Source of the DNA: Phytophthora quininea
Taxonomy: Eukaryota > Oomycota > Peronosporomycetes > Peronosporales > Peronosporaceae
Length of the DNA stretch: 64,000 bases
NCBI GenBank assembly: GCA_011947345.1
Contig: JAAVTG010000220.1
Span: 62,001 to 126,000, forward strand
Reading direction: 5' to 3'
The translations under genes and the position numbers were made by a program. Shown piece after piece: positions 32,964-44,880 of this stretch. Numbering within the stretch: position 1 is the stretch's first letter; each line of letters starts with the position of its first letter. The notes beneath the pieces are model-generated. The model was not told the origin of the DNA. It saw nothing but the letters and a program-made list of their open reading frames with translations, and ran no database searches.

Positions 32964-34512
32964 ATGGCGGTGACACGCCCAGTGGGAAGGCCGCGCCGAG
33001 GTGGTCTCGGCCGCCGAGCCAAGCAGTACAAGCTCCAACCCGTCACGGTCGCTAAAAAGCTCGCAATTCTCGCTCGTCTCGACGAGAGCGACATCCGCTC
33101 GACAATTACTCACTTCTTTCCTGCGCTGGACCCAGCTTTTTACCAGTCAAGGCGCACCCAAATTCTCCGGTGGAGGCGCAACCGAAAGCAGCTGGAGGCT
33201 GCGGCAGCGTCGGGAAAGCGCGAGCATGCCAAACTGCGCCAAATTGGTCTAGGTACTATACTATCTAACGACTCCGAGTCTGAATTGGTAGTGTGGGTGA
33301 ACGAGCTGCGCAGCGAAGGAATTCCAGTCTCAGCGCAGATGCTTTCCATGAAGGCTCGCGAGGTCGCTGCAGAGGCTGGTGTCGTGGACTTTATGGCGTC
33401 GGACAAGTGGGTGGTGGGGTTCAAGCGGCGACATCATTTCAGCCTTAGAACTCCCACCCGTCAGGCACAAATCAGCCCTGCGGACATCCAAGCAGTTGCG
33501 AATGCATTCGCCGCTGATGTTCAAGCGGTGATGCTGAACCTGGGGATATCGCGCGTGTACAACGCTGATCAGACAGGTACAAATTCTGTTGTCTTTTACT
33601 CAACTAACTGACACTAATTCTACTTATGCTCTAGCCGTGTTCTTTGAATATGTAGCAAAAACCTTGTGTAAACGCGGGGCCAAGACCGTGTGGGTTAAGT
33701 GTAGCGGTGCTTCGAAAGAGCGTGCTACTGTTATGTTGCTAGGTGACAGCAACGGGTACCGCTGCACTCCTTTGTCGTGTTCAAGGTGAAGCCTTCGCGA
33801 AAGCCAGAGATCCAGATCCAAAACAACAAGATGAGGCATGGTTTCGGCAAGCGGATTTGGAAGCGCATGTCACCAGTTCAAGACAGCGAGACTTTACGGA
33901 TTTACGGCAACTCGAAAGGTCAGATTGTTTTGGCTTTTATATTGCTGTAGTGCTGTTTGCTAACTAACTCTATATTGGTACGCACCAGGCTGGTGGAATG
34001 AGGAACTGTCAGTGGAGTTCTTACGCTTCCACTTTGCCTGCCGTCCATTCCCACAAGAGCCCATTTTGCTCTTGTGGGACGATTTTAGCGGTCATTGGAC
34101 CGACAAAGTCGTCCACTTTGCCAGCTCCATCAACGTCACGCTCATGAAAGTGCCACCACATGCTACAGCCGTCTCGCAACCGGCCGATGTCGCGTGGAAT
34201 TTTCCGTTCAAGGCTAACCTACGGAAGCTGTGGCAGTGCAACATGCAGGACCAACTGAAGCGCCCACGCCCTGCCAATAAGAAGTTCGTGTTAGAGCGCC
34301 CGGACCGTGAGCAAATTTGCGGGTGGATTCGGCAGTCGTGGAACGGCCTAGCTGTTGACACGATCGCAAATGGCTTCAAGGCAAGTGGTCTTCTTCCCGA
34401 TCCTCATAGCGCCGCATCATCGGATTTAGTAGCCCAGCTAGAGGAGCTTTCGCTTCTAGAAGGTCTTGCAGTGGATGAAGACCGCGACTTCGCATTTGAG
34501 GCCACAGTTTAA
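32964..34512 (+). CDS. pogo-type transposase (CENP-B HTH plus DDE_1), one frame break
   Basis: Exons 32964-33576, 33635-33918 and 33989-34512, with GT..AG introns of 58 and 70 bases and consistent phases. The N-terminus is basic (TRPVGRPRRGGLGRRAKQYK) and is followed by helix-turn-helix regions, including a CENP-B-type one (LVVWVNELRSEGIPVSAQML ... KWVVGFKRRHHFSLR). The DDE_1 catalytic domain shows VYNADQT (first Asp), LLWDDFSGHW (second Asp) and QPADVAWNFPFK (third Asp). The transposase cuts and pastes the element at TA. A break at 33771-33773 (TTT) is fixed by one base and is probably a sequence error, so the element may be autonomous. ATG 32937 is an alternative start. Confidence 0.85.
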
Positions 34513-34586
34513 CGGTAATACACTTCAACTTCTTCAAGTTTGAGCACATTCCGTATAGTAAGATATCCTAGCCTCGGAACATGGGT

Positions 34587-34611
34587 GTAGCTCATGACAT
34601 GCGAAATGCGG
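34587..34611 (-). repeat. Right terminal inverted repeat of the pogo-type element
   Basis: Exact reverse complement of 32796-32820, followed by TA at 34612-34613. Confidence 0.92.
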
Positions 34612-35767
34612 TAATACAAAACCGGCCTGTTCTCAGCCCTGGCCCGAGTATCGTGTTGTACCATGAAATCTTTTGCAGCGAGCTTACGAAATTATATCCA
34701 CGCCATGCGATCGACCAGTGAAGAGATTATCTGCGATGCTACTTACAGGTTTCCTTGGGAAGTATAGTTACCTAGCGACAGCAACATGTTTGCGGGAAGT
34801 CGTTGCCAGGCATTGGATACTAATGGGACGTGTTGAGGCCGATGCCACGTTCGCATGACCGCAAAATTTCACTAGTAAGTCGGCCGTTATGCTCCGAGTC
34901 AACACTTGCGGTTGCATCCTGCAACTGTTAGTCAAACTGCACTGCTGTCCTGAAGTCGGCATGATCGTACAGTCTGCGTGGTAAGCGCAAGTTGGTGATG
35001 GATGACAGCATAGACCTTTCTTCATGTCAATGGGCGAAGGTGTATATCGGCAACATGCAGACTAAATGAACGTTAAGTGCCACTCGAGACGACCAGCGCT
35101 TCTTGCTCATTTGCGGGCACGTACACTCCGATATGCGCTGGCGGCTGTTACCCGTCGCGAGAATACTTTCCCGTTCTAGATCTCCACGCTTCAGTTGTTC
35201 GCCATTATCCGTTTCTTCTGCAATGTAGCCATGGGAGAGATTTGCTTTCCTGAGGAAACATGGCAAAGGTGATGGCAACCATGATGATGGCCTGCTGCGA
35301 TATATCTGTATATACACTGCGATACTGCTGGAGGTGCCGCCCAATTTCGGAACCGGGGTTCCTTGTGCTCGGCTCCTCCAGCACTTATGATGAACACCGA
35401 GCCCGCCGCGCGTTGCTGGAAGGCGGGGCCTGTCGTTGCGGTCAGCGGAGATCACCGACAAGAAGCGCTAATTCTGGCGGCTGCGTTCAGCTTTCGAGTT
35501 TCCGGGATCCATCTGGTTCGAGGCGCTGGGCGCGGCAGGGCAAGCGCTCAGCCCAGTTGTGAAACAGCAAGCAGCTCACCAAAGAGAGGAGGCAAGCTCT
35601 ACGCGACAGATTACGTGCAGTGCATAGAGGCTGTTGAGCTCTTGGCTGAGCGGAGCTACGAAAGCCACAGCGCATCCTTTCGTTCTCGGCGGCTTGTGCG
35701 ACATCGCGGCGAGTTCATTCAGCAAAAGACCTTCGAGCAGGCAAGTCAACCAACCACCTCGCCAACC
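34612..35767. other. Spacer between transposon and PX-RING gene
   Basis: About 1.15 kb. A minus-strand frame at 35027-35461 (144 codons) and short plus-strand frames show no family features. The last 200 bases are GC-rich and contain the 5' region of the PX-RING gene, whose reading frame is open back to 35363 without a convincing earlier start. Confidence 0.4.
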
Positions 35768-36586
35768 ATGTCGGAGATCCAGTCGCAGCGCCTGCAGCGC
35801 GTGTACGAGACCACGCAGAACTCGCTTAACATCAACACACAAGTGAGTCTCGGCGGCATGGCGCCCGCCACCATGTACCAAATGGACATCTCGTTCCGCA
35901 GCACGCGCAACAAGTGGAGCATCGCCAAGCGCTACTCGGAGTTCTACAAGCTGCGCCATCAACTGCGCAAGATCGTCAAGCAGTTCAAGCAGCGCGGCGA
36001 CGGCGGCGCCTGCCCCGCGCCGCTCGAGGCGCTAGACAAGACCTTGGAGGCTGCATTCCCACGTCGCCACTTCCGAAGCGACAACACTCTCATCATTGCC
36101 GAGCGCAAGGCGGCGCTCGAGACGTTCGTGCAGTCGCTAGTCAAGATCATGGCCAGTCTCCCACTGGCTGCCGACGTCAACGGCGAGTCACCGGTAACAG
36201 CTGAAGCCAAGCTGCTGCTGGCGCTGTACACGACGCTGCGCGACTTCCTCGAGTACCCGGACAAGCAGATCGAGAGCGAGACGAAGCTCAAGCTGGCGGT
36301 GCTGTCGCTGGAGGACGTGGTGGTGGCGTCCAAGAGCAACCTGCTGGAGAGCGTCGAGGGCGTGAGCAGCAGCGAGTGCTGCAGCATCTGCCTCAGCGAC
36401 TGGGATGACGAGGAGTGCGCCGGCATGAACGTGGTAAAGCTGCCATGCCTGCACGCCTTCCACGAAGAGTGTCTGCTCGAGTGGCTGCAGGGCAACACCC
36501 ACTGCCCCATGTGCCGAGAAGAGCCCAGCACAGCTCGAAGCACCGCCGACGACCACGCCTGTCTGCGTGGCCACAAGAACTGCTAG
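35768..36586 (+). CDS. PX-domain protein with C-terminal RING-H2 finger
   Basis: An uninterrupted 272-residue protein. Residues about 20-165 form a PX (phox homology) domain with the phosphoinositide-binding signature KWSIAKRYSEFYKL (49-62) and PRRHF (98-102), which usually targets endosomes through PI3P. Residues 205-249 form a RING-H2 finger: C205-x2-C208, C227-x-H229-x2-H232-x2-C235, C246-x2-C249. This predicts an E3 ubiquitin ligase at endosomal membranes. I chose ATG 35768 because it is in good context and directly precedes the domain. The frame continues upstream to 35363, but that part reads as translated leader. The order PX then RING in so short a protein is unusual. Confidence 0.8.
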   Translation: MSEIQSQRLQRVYETTQNSLNINTQVSLGGMAPATMYQMDISFRSTRNKWSIAKRYSEFYKLRHQLRKIVKQFKQRGDGGACPAPLEALDKTLEAAFPRRHFRSDNTLIIAERKAALETFVQSLVKIMASLPLAADVNGESPVTAEAKLLLALYTTLRDFLEYPDKQIESETKLKLAVLSLEDVVVASKSNLLESVEGVSSSECCSICLSDWDDEECAGMNVVKLPCLHAFHEECLLEWLQGNTHCPMCREEPSTARSTADDHACLRGHKNC

Positions 36587-36885
36587 TGATCGTTCATTTA
36601 TTACCATCGGAAGTAAAGCTCAATATATTAGACCCGTGGAAGCACCGTACCTTGGTCACTTTGGGTGATCATGTCCGATTGCGCCAGATGAGCACATCTT
36701 GCCGGCAGGGCAGCGCTTCTTGAAGTCGTGCGTGCATACTGCTCGCTTTGAACGCCGTAGTCACACCGCAGCGCTACGCACCGAAGCGCAAGTCGTGCAT
36801 AGCGGGCAGGCGCAGCCGTCCTCATCAAATTGCTGGCAGCATCAACCGCTTCAACTTTAGCTTCAACATGGCTTCACGCGGTCGG

Positions 36886-36919
36886 ATTGGTTGAAAACCG
36901 AGTCAACATTTCCGCCAAT
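36886..36919. promoter_or_regulatory. Paired CCAAT boxes upstream of the ELYS-like gene
   Basis: ATTGG at 36886-36890 and CCAAT at 36915-36919 lie in inverted orientation about 100 bases before the proposed start at 37004, within the partly palindromic GGATTGG..CCAATCC. The role is inferred from motif and position. Confidence 0.4.
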
Positions 36920-37003
36920 CCGATCCATTTGAGGTGAAAAAGCGCCCGTCGAGGTTTTACCTTGGTCGCACATAAGGCTACTGTTGGAGGGAAACCTGCG
37001 AGA

Positions 37004-40000
37004 ATGATGCTGCTGCCGGTGGGTCTCTCTCTTGCGCTACAGCTCTGTCTGTCGGTCTTCCGCGTGCTCACGCGCTTCTCCACCGTCTTCTCCACGTATT
37101 GCACCCGTCTAACCCCGTCTTTTGTGCTGTTCCCCCTTCTTTCGGACAGGTTTTCGAGCGGTTCGCCGAGTTCGGGTGGCAGCCGTTCGTGGAGCCCGCC
37201 GAGACCTTCGAGTTCTTCTCTGTGTCTGGAGTATTCCGCCGAGCCAATGTGGACGCCTCGATGGACGCTGCACAGGGCGGTGCGCAGCTGCTGATGCAGC
37301 GCAACGCGCTGTTTGACGTGTGTCTGAAGAGCGGCCTGGCCCACCTGGTCGTGGCCTATATCCGCGCCGAGGAGCCGCAGCCTAAAGGGATTTTGCTGGA
37401 GTCAAGAGCTACGTGCTGAAAGAGCCAATTGCCGTGCAGCAGTGGACCCGTCGTAGTCTGGAAGCCGTGGAGCACGAGGTTAATGAAATGGTGACCGACC
37501 AGCAATACAGTGGCCGCAACTCCCCACGTGCTGCCAAGGATGAAGCTGTAGAGGAAGAAATCCGACAGCTCAATGGCCTGAGGATGATCCTCATTGCACT
37601 CACAGAACGACTAAAAGAGGGCTCCAGGGAAGCGGCTTTAAGTGCAAGGGGAGAGGGGAACGCCTTGGATGAAACGGAACTGATGAGATTGACCACTGAT
37701 GGCGTACAGAACTTGCTGCAGTTGCTGGCGCGCACTCAGAATGTGAGCTGTGCGTGCAACTGCATGCTTTGGCTAAATGAGAACAGCATCGTCGTGGACA
37801 ATGAATTGTACAACTCGTTTTACAATGAAGCCAGGCAAAGTCGTGTCTCGTATCGCAAGGAATTCGAAGAAATTTACGGCGACAAACTGTCGTTTGTGAG
37901 TGGCGTGAAGGAGCCCATGCTGTTGATTGAGCACGTGATGAAAAGCGCGAGTGTGTCGTTGGAGGATCTCGGAGGAAGCTGCCCGCCAGTTCAATTGGCG
38001 CAACTCTTGGAACTTTTGCGGACGCAATCCATCCAGGATGATATTGTTCAATTTTACGGTGAAGAGATCGAGCGGGAACCTATCGAGGGATACTTCCGCG
38101 TCCAAGTGGCTCTTTTGCTGTATTTCTGTTTAGACCGGGGATATTTGACTTCGTGGAAAGAGCATACGCAAAGTGGCGGTCGCATTGCAAAAAGATGCGC
38201 TCATTTGCAGACTCGCTCGCTGCACAGCTTAACGTCCGTGATGACATGAAGTTGACGTTATTGGCACTGTGGCTGGTGGAGAACGCTGTTATCGTGAAAA
38301 CATCAGGCGAAGAACAAGTTGCTGCTATGTATGAGAGTGCCATTAGTCTTCTGCAGCAGTCCAGCGCGATGCATCTCCACCAAAAGTACGATTTGGAGGC
38401 CGATCTGATCCTCCACTTGCTGGAAACTCTTGTTCACCGAGGAGAAAGCTTGGTTGCGTGGAAGGTGTGGAACACATTTGGGGTGGCTCTAGAACAGTCT
38501 CCTCCTGCTGCGACTGAGTTGGTGGTTGTCATTTCGTTGGAGTTGGACTTGTGGGAACGAGCGCTGTCGTTGATCCGCAGTCAAAAGCGGCCTGATTTGC
38601 TAGGCTTGCTGTTCAACTGGTTGATGAAGAGCCATCGCCTGAAGGACCTTGTGCAGGGTGTGACGTTACTGCCTGCGGAGGAACAGCTATTCCATACGTA
38701 TATGATGGAAAGCAACATTGTGGCAGAAGAAGATGTCCTTCGCGACGAAAACATTAAGCGTGTGGACTTCCTTGTCATGTATTACATTCTGCGGAATAAA
38801 TACGAACAGGCTTGGAGCGTACACCACGAGCATCTTGCCATGATCCGAGCAATGTCTCGTGGAGATACCGAGATTGCCATGGCTGCGCTGAATCAGCCAA
38901 GCTTGAGGATTCGGGCGTCCCTGCTCGCGAATATGTGTGCGGAACCCCCATCGAAATCGTACACGTACAGAAGTAGGAACACTGGCGTTCCGATGGAAGT
39001 CCAAGAGCGTCGGCAGACGACCAAGCCTGCGCTTTTGGAGAACGAAGAGATGGAGGACGCTTCGGATCAAGAGCAATCCGCAACTCCGCCACCCAAACCA
39101 GCCGCTCCTATTCGCACGGATTTTGACGATCTTGAAATGGAGACGGTGTCTCCAAAGGGCACTTTTGTCCCTGCAGCAACGCCCCAGCACGCGCATTTAC
39201 ACGAAGTCACAGACTCGGAAGAGTTCTCGTATGCGCCTGGTATTTTCTCACAGCCGTTGAGTGTCGCTACGAGATCCGCTGACACACATCCGCAACTTAC
39301 TACACGTCAGAAGACGCCGACGTCAGCAAGTAAGGCTGCTGGCGATGTCTCCGTTGAGTCCATCGACACTGATTCCAGCTTGAATGCGCTAACTCGACCA
39401 AAACCCATCATTACAAGCGCGTCCCGTGGCCTTGCGAGGCAGTCTCTGGACTTTGGAACGTCTCCGGTGGTTAAGTCTTCCAGTACGCCCCTAACACCTT
39501 CTTCTCTGCAGCCTCTCGTCTCCCCGCTGGGCGGTAAGAAAATCTAATGCAGTGGTTTGGGTTCTTTTGATATGAATCATAATCACTAACGGGTGCGCAT
39601 CGTCGTAGAACGTCGTCCGCTTGGCATGACCCCAGTTCGCTCCAGGACCAATCCTACCTTTGCATCAACATCTTTGGCGCCTCCATCGAAGGCTGCAGCT
39701 TCGACTGAGGGTAAGTGGTATCGATGTTGTTTCGTGTTGTCTGAGCGGTGACTCACACTGTTGTTTCCGTGATGTACCCAGATTTGTCCTTAAAGCCAAG
39801 CAATAGCGATAGTATGGACATCGATAGTACTTCTGCCGATGACCAGGAGGCCGAGTCAAAACGCACAGACGCACCAGAAAGCCGAGCGGTGCAGCAAGTT
39901 TTAACTCCTCCTCCTGCTACAGACGCTGACGCTGTTTTGAGACGCCGAAACGATACCAGTTCGTACGTGAGGAACCCTCTACAGATTCGCGTTTGGAAGC

Positions 40001-40181
40001 AGCGAAGCAGGATTTGCAGGCCGCCAGATCGCCGGCTTCCGCCGAGCTGGAAGACATGGAACTGGAGCGCATTGACGAGGAGTTCAGCACGCCAATCTCC
40101 CGGTCAAGGGGGCGACGGAAGGAAGCAGCCAGCGTCCCCGTACGCCGTAACCCTCGACGATCGGCCCGCCACAAGTACTAA
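37004..40181 (+). CDS. ELYS/HOS1-like nucleoporin (three frame breaks)
   Basis: A helical protein of about 950 residues. The middle has RSFADSLAAQLNVRDDMKLT, LWLVENAVIVK, then LELDLWERALSLIRSQKRPD and VDFLVMYYILRNKYEQAWSV. This is close to the ELYS-like domain, where a short helix repeat ends in a YYLQR..Y..A segment. ELYS anchors nuclear-pore assembly on chromatin; the plant HOS1 shares the domain. The C-terminus is disordered with a basic, AT-hook-like end (SRGRRKEAASVPVRRNPRRS). Proposed first exon 37004-37018 (MMLLP), intron 37019-37149, further introns 39534-39608 and 39711-39781. Breaks are at 37398-37399 (GG), 38143-38144 (TT) and 39950-39975. The start is the weakest part. No beta-propeller precedes the helical part, unlike animal ELYS. 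Confidence 0.6.
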
Positions 40182-40319
40182 GGCTGGTCCTAGCGCGTAG
40201 AGAATAAAGAAGACGAGGAGTCCTGCAGCAGCATGAAGATAATATCCCAGTCATTCTCTAGCCGGTCTCTGACTGCAGAGAGTTGTATTATGAGCGATAA
40301 AACTTGGCAGCCGTTGTCT

Positions 40320-40628
40320 CTACTGGTCGTCGGCTTTACTTGAGCTCATGATGCGTCCTTCCGACGGCACCAGCATGGGGACGCCCTTGTAGATCGGGTA
40401 CTCGACGTTGATCTCGTCGCAAATGAGACTGCATCGGTCGGTGTCGTAGCGCAGTGGGAGCTTGGAGATGGGGCACACCAGGTGCTCCAGGACGCTCTCG
40501 TCCGCCAACGTGCTCTTCTCCTCAAAGTGCGAGGCGCTGAAGCTGCGCACCAGCAGCTGGCGAGTTGGAGCAGCAGCGCGGGGCGCCGCAGCAGCACGTA
40601 CACGCAGTAGCCTGCGCACACCGCTCAT
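40320..40628 (-). CDS. PYURF: PREY-like mitochondrial Trm112-domain protein
   Basis: A 102-residue protein. Residues 1-35 are Arg/Ala-rich with no acidic residue and end RSFSASHF, a typical mitochondrial targeting peptide. The remainder is a Trm112p-like zinc-ribbon domain: LVCPISKLPLRYD, SLICDEINVEYPIYKGVPML. In animals PREY (PYURF) stabilises methyltransferases in coenzyme Q and complex I assembly; in bacteria the fold is UPF0434. ATG 40628 gives the targeting peptide directly; ATG 40664 would add 12 residues. The gene converges with the ELYS-like gene and is divergent from the protease at 40739. Confidence 0.8.
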   Translation of the reverse strand: MSGVRRLLRVRAAAAPRAAAPTRQLLVRSFSASHFEEKSTLADESVLEHLVCPISKLPLRYDTDRCSLICDEINVEYPIYKGVPMLVPSEGRIMSSSKADDQ

Positions 40629-40738
40629 CTTGTTTGTCACCGCCAGAATCACTTGCCTTTTCAATCCAAATCCCTGATTGGCTGAAAATAATTCCTTGAA
40701 GCGATCTTATTTTCTAAGCAGGAAGAAGACGCAGCAAC
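40629..40738. promoter_or_regulatory. Divergent promoter with CCAAT box
   Basis: 110 bases between the PREY-like and protease start codons. ATTGG at 40677-40681 within CTGATTGGCTGA is the same 9-10 base context found upstream of the kinesin gene. Confidence 0.45.
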
Positions 40739-42955
<2,217 letters not shown>

Positions 42956-43581
42956 CTATCTTGAGGTTCATACTTGGTGCTGTGTTTAAGGTCGTCGAGT
43001 ACTTGGCGGATTGTGCCGTTCAGGGCCCGCAACTCGGCGCAAATCTCACGCAGCATAGTTTGGTGTTCTTCGGCCTCCCTCTGTTGTTCGATGTGGACCG
43101 CTGTTCTTTGTTGATCTCGGAGGTACTCGCAGTGAAGAAGGCGAATGCTCTTGCCGCTGGCGGTCCGACTAATTTACAGGCTTCATGGTGAGCCATGTTG
43201 TTTTTTCTAAGCCACGCTACGTCGAGGCCCATATCGGCGGCCAGGGTCAGTATGGGTAGCCCCAACTCGACGAGGTAGATACCAGGCTCATCGGGCATGT
43301 CATCTAGTGACGGGGTGCCTTCGTGCACTGTGTCATCCGGATCGGGGTTGCTAAAAAAATAGCAACCTCGGACCGGGGTCGTCAGGAAGACGACATACTT
43401 GGGACGCTGGCAGTGACCGCTGGTGCGGGCGGGGAAGGGGCGGGCATACACCAGCTGCGAGGTAACCGACTCGACATGATTCTTCTCCCTTTTGTAACTG
43501 CGGATATGGACATTCCATAAAAAAATAAATATAAATTTTTAATGAGTCGAATGATTTTTCGAGAAAACTGGATAATCTTCC
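42956..43581. other. Boundary stretch between protease gene and mobile-element region
   Basis: A minus-strand frame at 43020-43451 (143 codons) has protein-like sequence (DEPGIYLVELGLPILTLAAD, AACK-like helices) but no match; it is probably a relic of a repeat-encoded protein. The last 80 bases are AT-rich. Confidence 0.35.
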
Positions 43582-43647
43582 GATGCACTGCGTGTGCCCG
43601 ACAAGCAAGAACGCCTGCATGGCCGCAATGCGCTGTGCCTTCCGACT
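43582..43647 (+). pseudogene. Left half of a helix-turn-helix ORF split by the copia insertion
   Basis: An open frame from ATG 43582 runs into the copia left LTR. Removing the element and one copy of the CGACT duplication joins it in frame to 50146-50308 on the other side, which reads KRVRMTKKQQLQVCRQHAKY and WNHRKLSAWAQAEALKW. This resembles the N-terminal CENP-B/pogo helix-turn-helix of transposases. The joined frame ends at TAG 50306-50308. Confidence 0.5.
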
Positions 43648-43896
43648 TGTTGAAGTAAGGGCTCATCCCCTTACCTGACTCTTTAACTGCATATCATGCA
43701 GTATAGTAGGACCCCACGGAAGGGCAACTTGCCCTTCAGAAATGACTGGTAACGGGCAACTTTCACTTCCTGTTTGGCAGTAGCATACGCTTTTCTAGCT
43801 TAGGTTCTACTTTGATGACTCACTAACGAACTCATCGCTTTCTACCGTCAAGTACCTAGTCTCCTTCTCTACGCGCTAAAGCTGCCAACATCAACA
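43648..43896 (+). repeat. Left LTR of the copia element
   Basis: 249 bp, starting TGTTGAAGTAAGGGC and ending CATCAACA. It contains the inverted pair GAAGGGCAACTTGCCCTTC. Near-identical to 49892-50140. Confidence 0.95.
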
Positions 43897-43913
43897 GGTC
43901 ATGAGTCCCAGCC
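43897..43913 (+). other. Primer-binding site, half initiator-tRNA type
   Basis: GGTCATGAGTCCCAGCC directly follows the left LTR. It is complementary to the anticodon stem-loop region of initiator tRNA-Met (CTCAT anticodon loop), the type of half-tRNA primer used by Drosophila copia, rather than to a tRNA 3' end. The gag start codon (ATG 43901) lies inside it. Confidence 0.6.
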
Positions 43914-44880
43914 AAGCCTCAAGCGACGAATTCCCACGGCTTACCGGCTCAAGGAATTTCGACGTGTGGAAGACCCGAGTGACGGCCTCGCTTGACGGCA
44001 AGCACCTCCTCGGTTTCGTCACCAAGAAGGACTACGACGGGTTGAGCGACGATGATGACGAAGACTCCTCCGACAGCGAGATGTCCGACTCTGCCGACGG
44101 CGCTGCTTCGACCTCCACGCCAGTCGACTACGACTCGCAAGCCGTCGACAATGAGCCAAGCTCCGACGAAGACGCGTCCGGCAGTGACGAAGATGCCAAG
44201 ACCAGCACGACCCCCAAGCCACTCTCCCCGGTTCGCTCGTTTTCGCAGCGCAAGACGCAGCGTCGAGCTGACAAGGAGAAGCGTGTGCCACTGTCGTCCC
44301 GCCGTCTCCGCCGCATGGAGGCGCAGACCAAGCATTTCTTGATGAAGACGATGGACGACACGCACATCCGGCTGGTTAAGAACCTCACGACGGCTTACGA
44401 CATCTTCCAACCCATTTGCAAGAAGTACGAGGGCGCTGCGTTCCATGGTGACCCGTACTTTATTCTGCACTTCCTCATGGAAACCAAGTACGAGGAAGGA
44501 AGCGACGTGAACGAGTTCTTCCTCATCCTCGAAGACGCGATGCGAGCCGCGTCCAAGGCGACCGAATCGGTCCTCACCGATGGACAGAAGTCTGTATACC
44601 TGTTCCACTCCATGCCAGCGTCCTGGAAGGATGATCTACGCATTTGGAAGGTAATCGGAAGTACATCCCGTACGACGAGCTCAAGATGAGCATCGAGAAC
44701 AAGGTCCGCAAGATGGAGGCGCAAACGCGTTACTCTCTGTCGAAGGGCACCCCTGAGAGCGGTAAAACCAAAGAAGAGCAAGCTCTCATCGCACCATTGC
44801 AAGCCCCGGCACGTGTAGTGACCTACGCCCAGGTCTGCAGCTACTGCCAGAAGCCTCGCCACGATATCCGGCAATGTTGA
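43901..44880 (+). CDS. Copia gag (one frame break), ends in TGA after zinc knuckle
   Basis: A capsid-like polyprotein: acidic Ser/Asp-rich N-terminal region, a helical UBN2-like core (DDTHIRLVKNLTTAYDIFQP, SMPASWKDDL) and a C-terminal CCHC zinc knuckle C-x2-C-x4-H-x4-C at 44836-44877. A break at 44650-44651 (GG) is fixed by one base. The TGA at 44878-44880 comes directly after the last knuckle cysteine, and the following sequence stays open in the same frame into the protease. Confidence 0.8.

Larger units (their letters stand above)
32796..34611 (+). mobile_element. pogo-type (Tc1/mariner superfamily) DNA transposon with perfect inverted ends
   Basis: A 1,816-bp element bounded by perfect 25-bp terminal inverted repeats (32796-32820 and 34587-34611), flanked on both sides by TA (32794-32795 and 34612-34613), the target duplication of this superfamily. 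It carries a single transposase gene of the CENP-B/pogo type in three exons. The perfect ends and nearly intact gene suggest recent insertion. Confidence 0.9.

Noticed and set aside
36962..37294. 110-codon hydrophobic frame as a separate membrane protein before the ELYS-like gene
   Set aside because: It overlaps the proposed 131-base intron and then runs out of frame through the conserved exon; no independent support.
43949..44608. 219-codon minus-strand frame opposite copia gag
   Set aside because: The gag strand has family features and the zinc knuckle; this frame is low complexity and without motifs.
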